Virus record (IMG/VR): IMGVR_UViG_3300017757_000025
Span: 1-43,938 of that record
Strand: one strand, 5' to 3'
Source: a virus
Length of the DNA stretch: 43,938 nt
Under the pieces are notes generated by a model. It did no database searches and had not been told where the DNA came from. It saw only the letters and a program-made list of their open reading frames with translations. Positions 8,554-18,088 of the stretch are shown piece by piece. Made by a program: the position numbers and the translations under genes. Position 1 is the stretch's first letter. Every line of letters begins with the position of its first letter.

Positions 8554-8557
8554 CTAC

Positions 8558-9850
8558 ATGTACTCTAACGAACAATTAAATGCAATATACTCTTCCAGGA
8601 TTGGATTAGAATTTGAATTCTTTGCAAATGAAGGATTAGAAGAGGTTAAACATAACCTATCTAATGTTTTAAATAAACAGATCCGAATAGAAGAAAAGGC
8701 TCATAGTGAATTTACTCCTACTGATGAAATTTTTAAATTAGAGCCTGATAATTCTGGTGGAACTGGGATGATTGAATTGGTCACAGGTCCTATGCCGTTT
8801 GTAGAATCAAAACTTATTATTGCAAAAACATTAAAGTGGATTAGAGAAAATGGATCTACTAATGAAAGATGTTCTATTCATATTAATGTAGCTTTTGATG
8901 GAAGTAAACTAGGTACTCCTGTTAATATTTCAAAATTAGATATTGGTAAATTTGTTTTAAACTTTAATGAAGAAAAAGTTTATGAAGCTTTTCCTAATAG
9001 AAAAGATTCAGTTTATGCAAAATCTATAAAATTTATCGTTCCTCTTAGTGGTATGACTCAACCGTCTCCTGAAAAAAGGTTATGGAAAAATTATATGTTT
9101 GTTACAGAAAAGTATTATGGGGTAAACTTTTCAAAGCTTCCTAAAAATTATATTGAATTTAGATATCTTGGTGGTAAAGATTATGAAAAGAAGTACAATA
9201 CTATTATGAATCTTACTGAGCATTTTGTTATATCTTTATATGAATCATTAATGAATCCAACTTATACAGAAAAAGATTTGCAGAAATTAGATTCTCTTCT
9301 TGAAAAGCATAGAGGAGTTATTCAATCATATAGAGATTATTCTTCATTTAAGAAAAAGTTTCCAGATATAAGATTAATGGTAGACTTAAATACAAGTGAT
9401 CAAATTGTAGAAACATTCTATCCTAAGATGAGAGAAAAAATATTTGAACTTTTAACAAAAGCAGATATGAAAAGAGGTTTAATTAACTATGATGCGGATA
9501 CAGGTAGAATGCAGATTAAAGATACTGAATTATTAAGATGTTATGAATTAGCTGGTATTGATATAGTAGATAGTAAGATACAAGGTAACCTTATTAAATG
9601 TGATATCTTTAACTGTGAATTACTAAATACTTCAGTAACTGAATGTAATCTTTTTGGAGCTACAGATGCTAGTGATTGTAAAATTGAAGATTCATATGTT
9701 AGTAAAAATGTAATGTGCAAAGATTCATATGTTTTTGGAATGAGAGGTGTTTTTAGTGGAGAAATGGACGGAGGTATATTTAGAAAAGGTAGAGCTACTA
9801 AATTAGCTAGATTTGAAAATACTGAAGTAATTGAAATAGAAAAAATATAA
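8558..9850 (+). CDS. putative amidoligase (glutamine-synthetase-fold COOH-NH2 ligase) with C-terminal beta-helix repeats
   Basis: 430 aa. The N-terminal 250 residues resemble the Amidoligase_2 family: RIGLEFEFF (Glu18 and Glu20, the E-x-E metal site), MIELVTGPMPF (71-81, with the acidic strand and Pro), a CSIHINVAF strand (105-113) in place of the usual GxHVH, an NKYYGVN-like turn followed by NYIEFRYLGG (198-206, the E-F-R site), and a helix after it. This family makes amide bonds between a carboxylate and an amine with ATP, often on peptides or cell-wall components. Residues about 335-400 contain stacked short strands with C/N/D at turns (KCDIFNCELLNTSVTECNL), like a pentapeptide-repeat beta-helix. 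It has AGGA 5 bases before ATG but hidden in a stem. Function in the virion or infected cell is unknown. Confidence 0.6.
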   Translation: MYSNEQLNAIYSSRIGLEFEFFANEGLEEVKHNLSNVLNKQIRIEEKAHSEFTPTDEIFKLEPDNSGGTGMIELVTGPMPFVESKLIIAKTLKWIRENGSTNERCSIHINVAFDGSKLGTPVNISKLDIGKFVLNFNEEKVYEAFPNRKDSVYAKSIKFIVPLSGMTQPSPEKRLWKNYMFVTEKYYGVNFSKLPKNYIEFRYLGGKDYEKKYNTIMNLTEHFVISLYESLMNPTYTEKDLQKLDSLLEKHRGVIQSYRDYSSFKKKFPDIRLMVDLNTSDQIVETFYPKMREKIFELLTKADMKRGLINYDADTGRMQIKDTELLRCYELAGIDIVDSKIQGNLIKCDIFNCELLNTSVTECNLFGATDASDCKIEDSYVSKNVMCKDSYVFGMRGVFSGEMDGGIFRKGRATKLARFENTEVIEIEKI

Positions 9851-9856
9851 AATAGT

Positions 9857-10720
9857 ATGGCTAACAAAAATACTTATTGTAATGATCCGGAAGAAGCAGC
9901 ATGTTTAGATGCATTAATAAAAGAAATTAATGATGATCTAACTATTGCTTGCCAAATACCGTTTACAGTTCCTAAAAAGGAATTGGCTCATATTATACAA
10001 AGAGCAAAAGGTTATTTTTATAAAATATATGAAGACAGTGTAGAACAGATGTATATTGCTTTACCTGCTGGAGCATTACATACAAAGGAGTTTAAACAAG
10101 GAGTCCCATTTGGATCTGGTAAAGATAAAGAAACTATTACTAATAAAGCAAACATTAATAATCCTAGAGGAATTGTACCAATGCCATCTAGAGTTTATTC
10201 AGTTAATGATGTATTTGAAATAGGCGGTTTTAGTGGTGAAGATGGTGGCTTTGGTGATTATAGTTTTAATGCAGGAGATGTAGATTTTTCCATTGACAAA
10301 TTTATTTATAGTGATGTGTATGGTGCAGGTATAGGTAGTGAAAATTTAATGTACTATGTAGTTAATTCTTTATTCTTAGATAATACAAGACAAGTACTCT
10401 TACCACAGATATCTTATACATATAATAGATTAACTAAAAAGTTTAGATTCCAAGGGCAATTACCAAAAAGAGCGGTTATCTTTGAAATATTTTCAACGAT
10501 TCCTGATTGTGCGTTATTTCAAGATGAAGCATTTGTTAGATATTGTATTGGACAGGCTAAAATACAGTTAGCAAGAATCTTAGGTACATTCTCGTTTAAC
10601 CTGCCTGGTAACATTACTATTAATTATGATTTAATTTCAACAGAAGGAAGAGATGAAGTAGATAGAGTAGTTGAAGAAATTAAAGGTGATGAAGGGGTTG
10701 ACTACTTTTTTACTGGATAA
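9857..10720 (+). CDS. conserved-looking structural protein of the baseplate/neck region, unidentified
   Basis: 287 aa, no name assigned. N-terminal helix region (CNDPEEAACLDALIKEINDD), a helix-strand part with HIIQRAKGYFYKIYEDSVEQ (about 46-65), a Gly/Asp-rich loop (about 115-145), and a C-terminal part with YNRLTKKFRFQGQLPKRAV, EAFVRYCIGQAKIQLARILG and FSFNLPGNITINYD. The last motif pair (Gly-x-Ala-Lys helix then LPGNI strand) looks like a soluble adaptor that forms rings. It sits just before gp25 and gp6, so I infer a baseplate or tail-completion role. It may not share a start of transcription with gp25, which has its own ATATATAA box. Confidence 0.5.
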   Translation: MANKNTYCNDPEEAACLDALIKEINDDLTIACQIPFTVPKKELAHIIQRAKGYFYKIYEDSVEQMYIALPAGALHTKEFKQGVPFGSGKDKETITNKANINNPRGIVPMPSRVYSVNDVFEIGGFSGEDGGFGDYSFNAGDVDFSIDKFIYSDVYGAGIGSENLMYYVVNSLFLDNTRQVLLPQISYTYNRLTKKFRFQGQLPKRAVIFEIFSTIPDCALFQDEAFVRYCIGQAKIQLARILGTFSFNLPGNITINYDLISTEGRDEVDRVVEEIKGDEGVDYFFTG

Positions 10721-10754
10721 TTTTATAATCTGAAAGCTATTAAATTTAAAGAGA

Positions 10755-10762
10755 ATATATAA
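10755..10762 (+). promoter_or_regulatory. candidate late promoter box (ATATATAA)
   Basis: Context agagaATATATAAtaaaa, 18 bases before the gp25 ATG at 10781. GAGAA (10751-10755) and TTCTC (10774-10778) could pair across the box, giving a 5-bp stem that ends 2 bases before the start; this stem is weak and may be chance. Confidence 0.4.
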
Positions 10763-10780
10763 TAAAATAATTGTTCTCCC

Positions 10781-11143
10781 ATGATTAAAGATATTTATAG
10801 TAGAGATATAACGGCTCCTAAGTATAATGAGAATACTTTAGAAGTCAGTGATGAACTATCTCAACTAATTCTTAAGATTGAAAATTGTCTTTTTACAAGA
10901 CGAGGCGATGTATTAGGGGCACCAGGTATGGGTGCTAATTTAGAAGATTTAATATTTTCTTTAGTCTTAAGTGAAACAGTTATAGCAAACAATATCACTA
11001 GCCAAATATCGGCTTATTGTTTACCTGAACAAGGTGGATTTAATGTTGAAACAGTAGTATCATTTTATTCCACTGCTGAAGTTGACGGTTGTTTAGTTGA
11101 TATTTTTGTTAATGAAATAAGAGTCATAGGAGCTCTTTTTTAA
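10781..11143 (+). CDS. gp25: baseplate wedge protein gp25 (GPW/gp25 family)
   Basis: 120 aa, close to the T4 gp25 length of 132. The diagnostic family core is present: LILKIENCLFTRRGDVLGAP (about 29-48) followed by GMGANLEDLIFS, the T-x-x-G-D/E-x-x-x-x-P-x-x-G-x-x-L pattern of GPW/gp25 proteins, then a helix and final strands (EVDGCLVDIFVNEIRVI). In T4, gp25 joins gp6 and gp53 in the inner baseplate and helps nucleate the sheath. Here gp6 follows 13 bases downstream, as expected. No lysozyme activity should be assumed. Confidence 0.85.
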   Translation: MIKDIYSRDITAPKYNENTLEVSDELSQLILKIENCLFTRRGDVLGAPGMGANLEDLIFSLVLSETVIANNITSQISAYCLPEQGGFNVETVVSFYSTAEVDGCLVDIFVNEIRVIGALF

Positions 11144-11156
11144 AATAAAAAATTGA

Positions 11157-13013
11157 ATGTCATTCTTTAGTAAAACACGATTAAGAGCCACTGAGTTATT
11201 TCAAGATTCATTTGAATACCTGCAACGTACTTACGACCAAGCAAGAGAAACTTTTACACCTGCTTCACCGTTTGGGCAAGTATTAACTGTTGTAGCAAAT
11301 CTAGGTGAAATGATTTTCTTTTATATTGAAGCCGTTGCAACAGAACTTAATATATCAAGAGCAAGAAATATAGAATCCATATATGGTTTATCCAGACTTA
11401 CTGGACATGATCCTACAAGAGGAATATCTGCAAGAGGTATTATTGGATTAAGATTAAATACAAGTGCATCTAGCCTTGTGAATGGTGACTATGTACAAAT
11501 TATGAATGGTTCGAGTTTTGAAATAGGTAATAATGGATTAACTTATTTCTTAAGATTTAATAGTGATTTTATAAGATTAGAAAAAACAAACTCGGCATTT
11601 ATAAATGTTGAGGTTATACAAGGAGAAAAGGAAGATCAATCATTTACTGGTACTGGCTTAGCTTTACAAAGTTATAACCTAACTACAAAGGAGCCTACCG
11701 ATCAATATTTAGTTGAAGTTTTTGTAGATGGTAAAAGATGGAAGTTAGAAGAATCTATTTATGATATGAATAATGGCGAGGAATGCGCTATGGTTAAAAC
11801 TAGTGTTAATGGAGGATTAAGTGTATTCTTTGGAAATAATCAATTTGGACAACCTCCAGCATTAGGATCAAGAATACGAATAACTTATGTTAAGACAAGA
11901 GGAAGTGCTGGAAACATTGGAGGAAAACAATTGGATATTAAATTTTCTGAACCAGGTACAGATTCATCTGGTGAGCAAGTAGATTTAAATGAAGTTCTTG
12001 CATTAAACATTACAAGAAATCCTATGTTTGGTTCTAATTCTGAAGATCCTGCATTTACTAGGTTAATTGCACCGTATGCAAGTAATTCATTTGTATTAGC
12101 TAATCCTAATAATTATATTTACTATTTAAGCAAGTATGATTTTTGGTCTTTTATAGATGCTTACAATACAAAGAATGATCAATACTTAGATGATGATAAT
12201 ATTATTTACTTATTTTTAATTCCTGATGTAAAGAAAAAATTAACTAGCGATTTAGATTACTTTAATGTACCAGAAGTAGAATTTACTATGACTGATGCTG
12301 AAAAGGAAATGACTTATGAAATTTTAAATAAAAGTGGAAGACAGGTTGTTACTGCTGAGGTTAGAATCAAGGATCCTATTATTAGAAAGTATGCTCTGAA
12401 TGTTGTAATAAGATATTTTGAAAATTTTGATAAAGATGCCATAAGAGTAGAAATTAGAAAGAACCTAGATGATTATTTCTTAAATGTTAATAGAAGAGAT
12501 AGAATTCCAAGATCGGATATTATTTCTATTATTGAAAATGTAGAAGGTGTAGATTCTGTAAATGTATTCTTTATTTCAGAACAGAATGAAGAAGCAATTA
12601 GAAATGGTTTTTATTTTGTAAAAGTGTATGGCACAGATCCTGTAACTGACCAAAGAGTTTTAATTGAAAACAAAAAGATTGTACTAAAAGAAGGTGAAGA
12701 TCCTCAATTAGGATTAGATAGTTTTGGTGATGTTCTTATTGGGAATGATGAATTAGCTATTATAAGAGGAGGGTGGAAAGACAGAAATGGTACCTTCTAT
12801 GAGCCTATACCTGAAGCTAATAAAATTAGTTCTTTAAATGTATTCTATAAAGAAGCTATTCCAAATAATCTTTATAATAAAATACAGCAAGAAAAATATA
12901 ATAAAGCTCAACGTAATAGGGGAACTACTATTGCTACTGGAAATAATGCAAGAGGTTTAAATACAGGTAGGTTACAAGATTCACCAACGTTAAAAGCACT
13001 TAAAGGAAATTAA
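11157..13013 (+). CDS. gp6: baseplate wedge protein gp6 (baseplate J family)
   Basis: 618 aa (T4 gp6 is 660). The N-terminus has the helical start of baseplate-J proteins (TRLRATELFQDSFEYLQRTY; ATELNISRARNIESIYGLSR), then a beta domain, and at about residues 405-475 the characteristic J-domain order: YALNVVIRYFENFDKDAIRV, helix with DDYFLNVNRRDRIPRSDIIS, then IENVEGVDSVNVFFISEQNE. gp6 forms the inner ring that reorganises during contraction. It directly follows gp25. The C-terminal 60 residues are basic and Asn-rich (AQRNRGTTIATGNNARGLNT), probably a flexible tail. Confidence 0.85.
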   Translation: MSFFSKTRLRATELFQDSFEYLQRTYDQARETFTPASPFGQVLTVVANLGEMIFFYIEAVATELNISRARNIESIYGLSRLTGHDPTRGISARGIIGLRLNTSASSLVNGDYVQIMNGSSFEIGNNGLTYFLRFNSDFIRLEKTNSAFINVEVIQGEKEDQSFTGTGLALQSYNLTTKEPTDQYLVEVFVDGKRWKLEESIYDMNNGEECAMVKTSVNGGLSVFFGNNQFGQPPALGSRIRITYVKTRGSAGNIGGKQLDIKFSEPGTDSSGEQVDLNEVLALNITRNPMFGSNSEDPAFTRLIAPYASNSFVLANPNNYIYYLSKYDFWSFIDAYNTKNDQYLDDDNIIYLFLIPDVKKKLTSDLDYFNVPEVEFTMTDAEKEMTYEILNKSGRQVVTAEVRIKDPIIRKYALNVVIRYFENFDKDAIRVEIRKNLDDYFLNVNRRDRIPRSDIISIIENVEGVDSVNVFFISEQNEEAIRNGFYFVKVYGTDPVTDQRVLIENKKIVLKEGEDPQLGLDSFGDVLIGNDELAIIRGGWKDRNGTFYEPIPEANKISSLNVFYKEAIPNNLYNKIQQEKYNKAQRNRGTTIATGNNARGLNTGRLQDSPTLKALKGN

Positions 13014-13014
13014 T

Positions 13015-13284
13015 ATGGCTACAGTAAAAAATGATAGAACAGGATTCCCTAGCTTATATAGAGCTACTTATGAAGAAGGTTGGAATTTAAAAAATACAGG
13101 ATATGATTATTCCAAAACTTTATTAAACATAAGTATGTCAAAATATATGTTTAAGAATCCACATCTTAAAAAATTCTTAGAAGATTATCTTAATCCTATT
13201 ATGGTATTTTGGGTTAATAAAGTTAAGTACCTAAGAATCTATTATAACTTTGCTGTACCTAAGTGGTACCAAAAAATAAATTAA
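13015..13284 (+). CDS. 89-aa protein, possibly the N-terminus of the downstream wedge protein
   Basis: Starts one base after the gp6 stop (TAATATG). It encodes an 89-aa Tyr/Lys-rich chain (PSLYRATYEEGWNLKNTGYD; SKYMFKNPHLKKFLEDYLNP). It ends at TAA 13282-13284, which is in the same reading frame as the 1374-aa gene starting at 13291. If that stop were bypassed the product would be one 1466-residue protein. Its own identity is unknown; the strong spacing and lack of any ATG for the next gene argue that the two ORFs are functionally joined. Confidence 0.6.
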   Translation: MATVKNDRTGFPSLYRATYEEGWNLKNTGYDYSKTLLNISMSKYMFKNPHLKKFLEDYLNPIMVFWVNKVKYLRIYYNFAVPKWYQKIN

Positions 13285-13290
13285 GACGTA

Positions 13291-16200
13291 GTGGCGAACT
13301 GGGAACACTTATACTTCTTTGATAAAAATGGGAAGAATTACAATATGGAATATGACAAGTCTGCTGATAAGTGGACGGGTGATATTTTTATTTCTCAAGT
13401 TTCTATTGATTTATTTGAAGTAGGTCAATTATTTATTTTACAAAAAATGATTAACTCCACTACAAGTGCTTTTGAGTGGGGATATCCACATGGCTATACT
13501 GATGCACCTACTGGTGAACCTACTGGGCAAGCTGCTTGTGATTGGGTTGTAGATTGGAAGACAGATGATCCATCTCAAATTTTTCTATTTAAATTTGATA
13601 TGGATTTTATCACTGGTACACAATCTGCTTTGGTACAAGAACCTGATGGTCCTAATTTAATAAAGTTAGCTAAAGTAAATGTACCTTTAGATTTTGATAT
13701 AAATCAAAAGGTAGATGGAGAAGGGTATATTATTACTGATGAAATAAGATCTATTGCAATGCAAGTTAATATTGCATTCTCGTCTCCAATAGAAAATACC
13801 TATAAAAGAACTTTAACTATAACAGATGAATGTACTAATACTATAATTGCAGAATTTACTGTTTATGCAGAAAGTATTGAAGAAGATGAAAGATTAAGAG
13901 TTATGACCCAGAATCTAGGTTATAATGTTATTGCTTCAGATAGTACTGTTTTTAAAGATACTAATATAAAAGAAGTTTTACCTGATTATGTAGAAATAAA
14001 TCTTAAGCGTAAAGAGATAATGTTAGAAGGGTCTAACATATATCCTTTTATTGGTGCATATAAAGGTTTAATAAATGCAATCAAATTTTTTGGATATGAT
14101 ACTCTAAAAGTTAAAGAATTCTGGAAAAATGTAAATGCAAATTCACCAACATTTGGAAAGTATATTCAAAGTAGTGCTATAGATTTATTTTCTCCTACTG
14201 CTCAATTTGATGATAGGAAGATAACTTTACCTAATAAGAACTTTAGGAAAACTAGTATGTTTGAACTTATCTATAGAATTAATAAAATTGTACCTAATAA
14301 GTTTACAGATGAAGACTTGCCTATTACTAAGGAGGTACAAGAATTTACTATAGAAGAAACGCTTATTAAATTATTTGGTTTAAAAAGAAAATTAGAGAAT
14401 GAATATTTACCACTTAATGCTCATATAAAAGGAATAACAGCAGAGGCTGATTTTTTTGGTTTATTAGAAGTTACAAATACAATTAGTAGAAATGATACCA
14501 ATACTATACAAGCAGGAGTAAAGGCATCTTTTAAAACACTACCTAATGAATGTTTATATTTAGAAGATTTAAGAGATTTTCAATCTTTTTGTTTAAAAGA
14601 AGCTGCAATAGTTGGTAAAGCAATAATAAATTATTGTAATGCTTACATTGCACCATTAGGCGCAGGTGGTGCTGCTGTTGGTGCAAATATGGTAGCTTCA
14701 TATACACCAGGCCAAGCTTTACCTGCTCCACCGATAGGACCTGATGTTAATAGTGTATTAGGAACATTACAAGATGGAGGAAATGTATCTATTCAATCAG
14801 TGGCTGGAGTATATGCTGCTTACTTTTCTAGATATGCTCCTGATTTGGATAGAACATTAGCTGATTATGTTCCAGGAGAATCATCATTAAGTTTACCAGA
14901 TCAACCCGGCACTCCTAGTGGTGCTTTAGTTACTTTAGAAAATGATACTTTTTCTAATATAACTTGGGACACTATAAATAGTACATGGGATCAATTAACT
15001 AATGCTAATGATTTCTTTACATTTGACTTTAATGTACAAGGAGCCCTAGTTGGGGATGTATATAGTATTAGTGATCCTGCAACATCAACCTCAGTTAGTC
15101 ATACTGTTGTTTTTGGAGATACTATTCAAATAATTACTACTTCTTTATTTAATCAAATAGTAGCACTTAAGAATCTTCAAACGGAACCTTGGTTATGGTT
15201 TGATTGGTCTCAGGTTACAAATGATATTGGCCCATGTATCAGAGCTTATGGAAATGATGTTAATAGATTTGTAGCTGAAGTTCAATTAGCAACGGCAGGA
15301 ACAGGTGGTCAATTTACTGATATTCAATTACCAGGAGAAACTTTATTTACATGGGATGGTTTAAAATATGCTAACATGGCTGAAATTGAGTGGACTATCT
15401 TTAAAGACGAAACTGATATTTCTCCTGCTTATTATTTTAATATAAGAGGAGCTATTGGAATTTACAATAGTTTACCAGTCACATTACCTTATGTAGGTGA
15501 GTATACAGTTGAAATGAGATTATATGATATGTATAATAATGTTTCTAATTTGGTTAAAGAATCTACAATATGTGTTGATTCTAGAGAAGTTGAATATTCT
15601 GGCTGGTACCAAGCAAGGAAGTTAAATTATACATGGAGTAGTGAAGGTAAATATACATGGAAAAATTATGGTGCATTATGGAACTTACCACAATCTCCTA
15701 CAATAACATGGGATGATGAAACTCCTAGCTTATATGAATCTCTTGATCGTGTTAATGCTATTCTAAATAATTTTGGAATTGGTACAAATGCTGATTTTCA
15801 AATTCTTAATTTTCAAGATAATGGAAAGGCTAGTTTTACAGGACCATACCAATGGAAGAATTTAAATACAACAAGCAGTACTTGGAATAATGCATATCAC
15901 TTATGGTGGGATATGACTCAATGTACTGGAGATACTCCTGCATTTTTTCAATTTAGTGAAATTAAACCTAATTCATATTTAAAGATCGTAGATAAAAATG
16001 GACAAACAGGACAACATTATTTTGATTTTGCTACTAATACTTTAAGTGAGGCTGTTAATCAACTTAACTTAAGTTCAGATCCTATCATAAATAAGTATGT
16101 TTATAATCTTGTTTTAGATTCATCATATAATCAGGTTTTTGTACAGGCAGTCTCTAGATATTATGGAGTATTTGGAGATTTTACTTCTGTTGATATAGTT

Positions 16201-17415
16201 GATGTAAATGGAGTTAGAATCTGTGCAGCATCAACAGGAACAGGAACTGATTATGTTGGAGGGCCTTTACAAACTTCAACACTATATCCACCCTTTGACA
16301 GATCATTAGCAATTAATGGATCTACTTTGGTAGCATTACCATCATTAGGTGGAACTAATCCAGTTACAGATGAATTTGTTAAAAAAGTTGCAAGAGTATA
16401 TGAAATGATCTTAGAACCAGATGCAACAGGAATTACATATAATAAACAGGCGGCGATTCTACAATCTTTACAAACTAAAAAGACTATTCAAAGAATAGGA
16501 TATAATGGAATGGGAGATTATACTCCTTCTTTAGAAACCTATCCTGGTTGGGATAACACAAATGATAATAATGCTAATGTTGACTTTATTTGGGAATTGA
16601 GTTCAGGTTCTCCTAATGATCAGATAACAGAAGTATTAGAACATACTTTACATACCCTAACTACATTTGGTTTACCAGGTGCATATCCTACTGTTTTTAA
16701 TCAGACTTCATCTTTTGGTCCTACATTTTTAGCTATGTCTGAAGCAATTAATAATGGAACATTTGATACTTCAGCTTATACACAACAGCCTGGCCAGACT
16801 TTAGATGAATTTAATGCTTTATTGATGAGAGAATATTTATACTTATTAATTTATGCAGAATGGAATTTTATTACTACTTATGTAAGCGGAGGTTCTTTAG
16901 CACCTGAATGGACGGCTACTACCCCAGCTCTAGTAGCTTCACAAAACCCTTTAGGTCATGCACTATATACTGATTATATAAGTAAAGTATTAGCTAAACC
17001 TTCTACTGTTATTTTGGATTCAATGTTTGCTGTTGGAGGATTATCTGGATATGTTCCTTTTGAAAATACTCCAATAAGTGGAAATGTAGATTGTTTAAGT
17101 AGAATTTATAAAGAAGGGCAAAGCAGATCCGGTAATGCAACATGGAATACTGCTAAATTTATTAATGATGGTAAAGTATTACCTCCTATGACATGGGCAA
17201 TGTTTGTTTATGATAAATGTAGAATAGTTGGTAAGGAACAACCGAGATGGACTATATCTAATACTACTGACTCATCGGTAGCGGATATATATTTCAATAG
17301 TAAGTATTTAACCTATCTTTTTAAGAACCCAGGAAGATATGTGATCACGTTAGAACTTACTGATAACAATGGGAATAAATATAAAAAGGATAGAAATATC
17401 TTAAATATAAAATAA
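13291..17415 (+). CDS. large baseplate wedge-like protein (gp7-like candidate) with two PKD-like Ig domains
   Basis: 1374 aa from a GTG start, the only non-ATG start here; the next in-frame ATG is at 13345. The first 480 residues are mixed alpha/beta; residues about 250-275 have FIGAYKGLINAIKFFGYDTL, reminiscent of the helix in gp7 and gpI-type wedge proteins. Residues about 690-770 (AEIEWTIFKDETDISPAYYF ... YVGEYTVEMRLYDMYNNVSN) and about 1310-1374 (KNPGRYVITLELTDNNGNKY) have the shape of PKD/Ig-like beta-sandwich domains. T4 has gp7 after gp6, which fits position. It is preceded by an in-frame stop after the 89-aa ORF; see findings. Assignment as gp7 is contextual. Confidence 0.55.
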   Translation: MANWEHLYFFDKNGKNYNMEYDKSADKWTGDIFISQVSIDLFEVGQLFILQKMINSTTSAFEWGYPHGYTDAPTGEPTGQAACDWVVDWKTDDPSQIFLFKFDMDFITGTQSALVQEPDGPNLIKLAKVNVPLDFDINQKVDGEGYIITDEIRSIAMQVNIAFSSPIENTYKRTLTITDECTNTIIAEFTVYAESIEEDERLRVMTQNLGYNVIASDSTVFKDTNIKEVLPDYVEINLKRKEIMLEGSNIYPFIGAYKGLINAIKFFGYDTLKVKEFWKNVNANSPTFGKYIQSSAIDLFSPTAQFDDRKITLPNKNFRKTSMFELIYRINKIVPNKFTDEDLPITKEVQEFTIEETLIKLFGLKRKLENEYLPLNAHIKGITAEADFFGLLEVTNTISRNDTNTIQAGVKASFKTLPNECLYLEDLRDFQSFCLKEAAIVGKAIINYCNAYIAPLGAGGAAVGANMVASYTPGQALPAPPIGPDVNSVLGTLQDGGNVSIQSVAGVYAAYFSRYAPDLDRTLADYVPGESSLSLPDQPGTPSGALVTLENDTFSNITWDTINSTWDQLTNANDFFTFDFNVQGALVGDVYSISDPATSTSVSHTVVFGDTIQIITTSLFNQIVALKNLQTEPWLWFDWSQVTNDIGPCIRAYGNDVNRFVAEVQLATAGTGGQFTDIQLPGETLFTWDGLKYANMAEIEWTIFKDETDISPAYYFNIRGAIGIYNSLPVTLPYVGEYTVEMRLYDMYNNVSNLVKESTICVDSREVEYSGWYQARKLNYTWSSEGKYTWKNYGALWNLPQSPTITWDDETPSLYESLDRVNAILNNFGIGTNADFQILNFQDNGKASFTGPYQWKNLNTTSSTWNNAYHLWWDMTQCTGDTPAFFQFSEIKPNSYLKIVDKNGQTGQHYFDFATNTLSEAVNQLNLSSDPIINKYVYNLVLDSSYNQVFVQAVSRYYGVFGDFTSVDIVDVNGVRICAASTGTGTDYVGGPLQTSTLYPPFDRSLAINGSTLVALPSLGGTNPVTDEFVKKVARVYEMILEPDATGITYNKQAAILQSLQTKKTIQRIGYNGMGDYTPSLETYPGWDNTNDNNANVDFIWELSSGSPNDQITEVLEHTLHTLTTFGLPGAYPTVFNQTSSFGPTFLAMSEAINNGTFDTSAYTQQPGQTLDEFNALLMREYLYLLIYAEWNFITTYVSGGSLAPEWTATTPALVASQNPLGHALYTDYISKVLAKPSTVILDSMFAVGGLSGYVPFENTPISGNVDCLSRIYKEGQSRSGNATWNTAKFINDGKVLPPMTWAMFVYDKCRIVGKEQPRWTISNTTDSSVADIYFNSKYLTYLFKNPGRYVITLELTDNNGNKYKKDRNILNIK

Positions 17416-17423
17416 CAAAGAAA

Positions 17424-18071
17424 ATGGCAATTAGCGTAACAGAAATTCTAGGAACGGATTCATTATCAGGATCAAGGTTAGTTATTAATGATAACTTCAA
17501 TGTTCTTGCTAGTGAGATTAATTCTATGGAGGTGTATTTTGCACCATCAGCCGGTACAATTACTAATTTAAATAATGTATCTACCGAAGCATTAAGGGTA
17601 GGTTTAAGTACCGTACTATTAGATATTAATGCAAGTACATTTGATATTCTTACTAATGTTAAGATGACTGGTAATTTAAATTTGACAGGTGGAGGTTTAT
17701 TCAGAAATGATACTAATCCTACTACCCAAAATGATACATTAGCAGGACCAGGTATGACATTAGATATTGGAGCGACTGGAGCAATTCCACCGTATTCAAT
17801 TTATAGAGTAGGTAATTCAGATACTACCAATAATCTACAAATAGATATATTTAATGGAAGTATTGGTCAGGAATTATTCCTTATCTATGCAGAATCAAAT
17901 ACAGGTACTGTAAGATTTAATGGTGTATCAAATAACTTGGTATTAACTGGTGCAGGATCTAATTTAGATTTAACTGCATTAGGACAGAGTGTACACTTAT
18001 TATGTATTGACAATGGATCAGGCGTAGGAGTTTGGTATGTTGTTGGTGGAACAGGATATACAGTATCATAA
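17424..18071 (+). CDS. short tail-fibre-like protein
   Basis: 215 aa. The N-terminus (MAISVTEILGTDSLSGSRLV then INDNFNVLASEIN) matches in pattern the start of the collagen-like fibre at 29214 (MPITIQEIIASDTISQLVDK then NFNFDQLL), so both probably use a common attachment module. After a helical linker the chain becomes Gly/Thr/Asn-rich beta (FNGVSNNLVLTGAGSNLDLT; SVHLLCIDNGSGVGVWYVVG), typical of trimeric fibre tips. It follows the large wedge protein by 8 bases and leads the peripheral fibre/baseplate group. Confidence 0.55.
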   Translation: MAISVTEILGTDSLSGSRLVINDNFNVLASEINSMEVYFAPSAGTITNLNNVSTEALRVGLSTVLLDINASTFDILTNVKMTGNLNLTGGGLFRNDTNPTTQNDTLAGPGMTLDIGATGAIPPYSIYRVGNSDTTNNLQIDIFNGSIGQELFLIYAESNTGTVRFNGVSNNLVLTGAGSNLDLTALGQSVHLLCIDNGSGVGVWYVVGGTGYTVS

Positions 18072-18088
18072 CAATAAAGAATTAACAC

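Noticed and set aside
10781-11143. Calling gp25 a lysozyme
   Set aside because: Old annotations call gp25 family members lysozymes, but the chain shows only the GPW/gp25 structural core and no catalytic Glu arrangement I can support.
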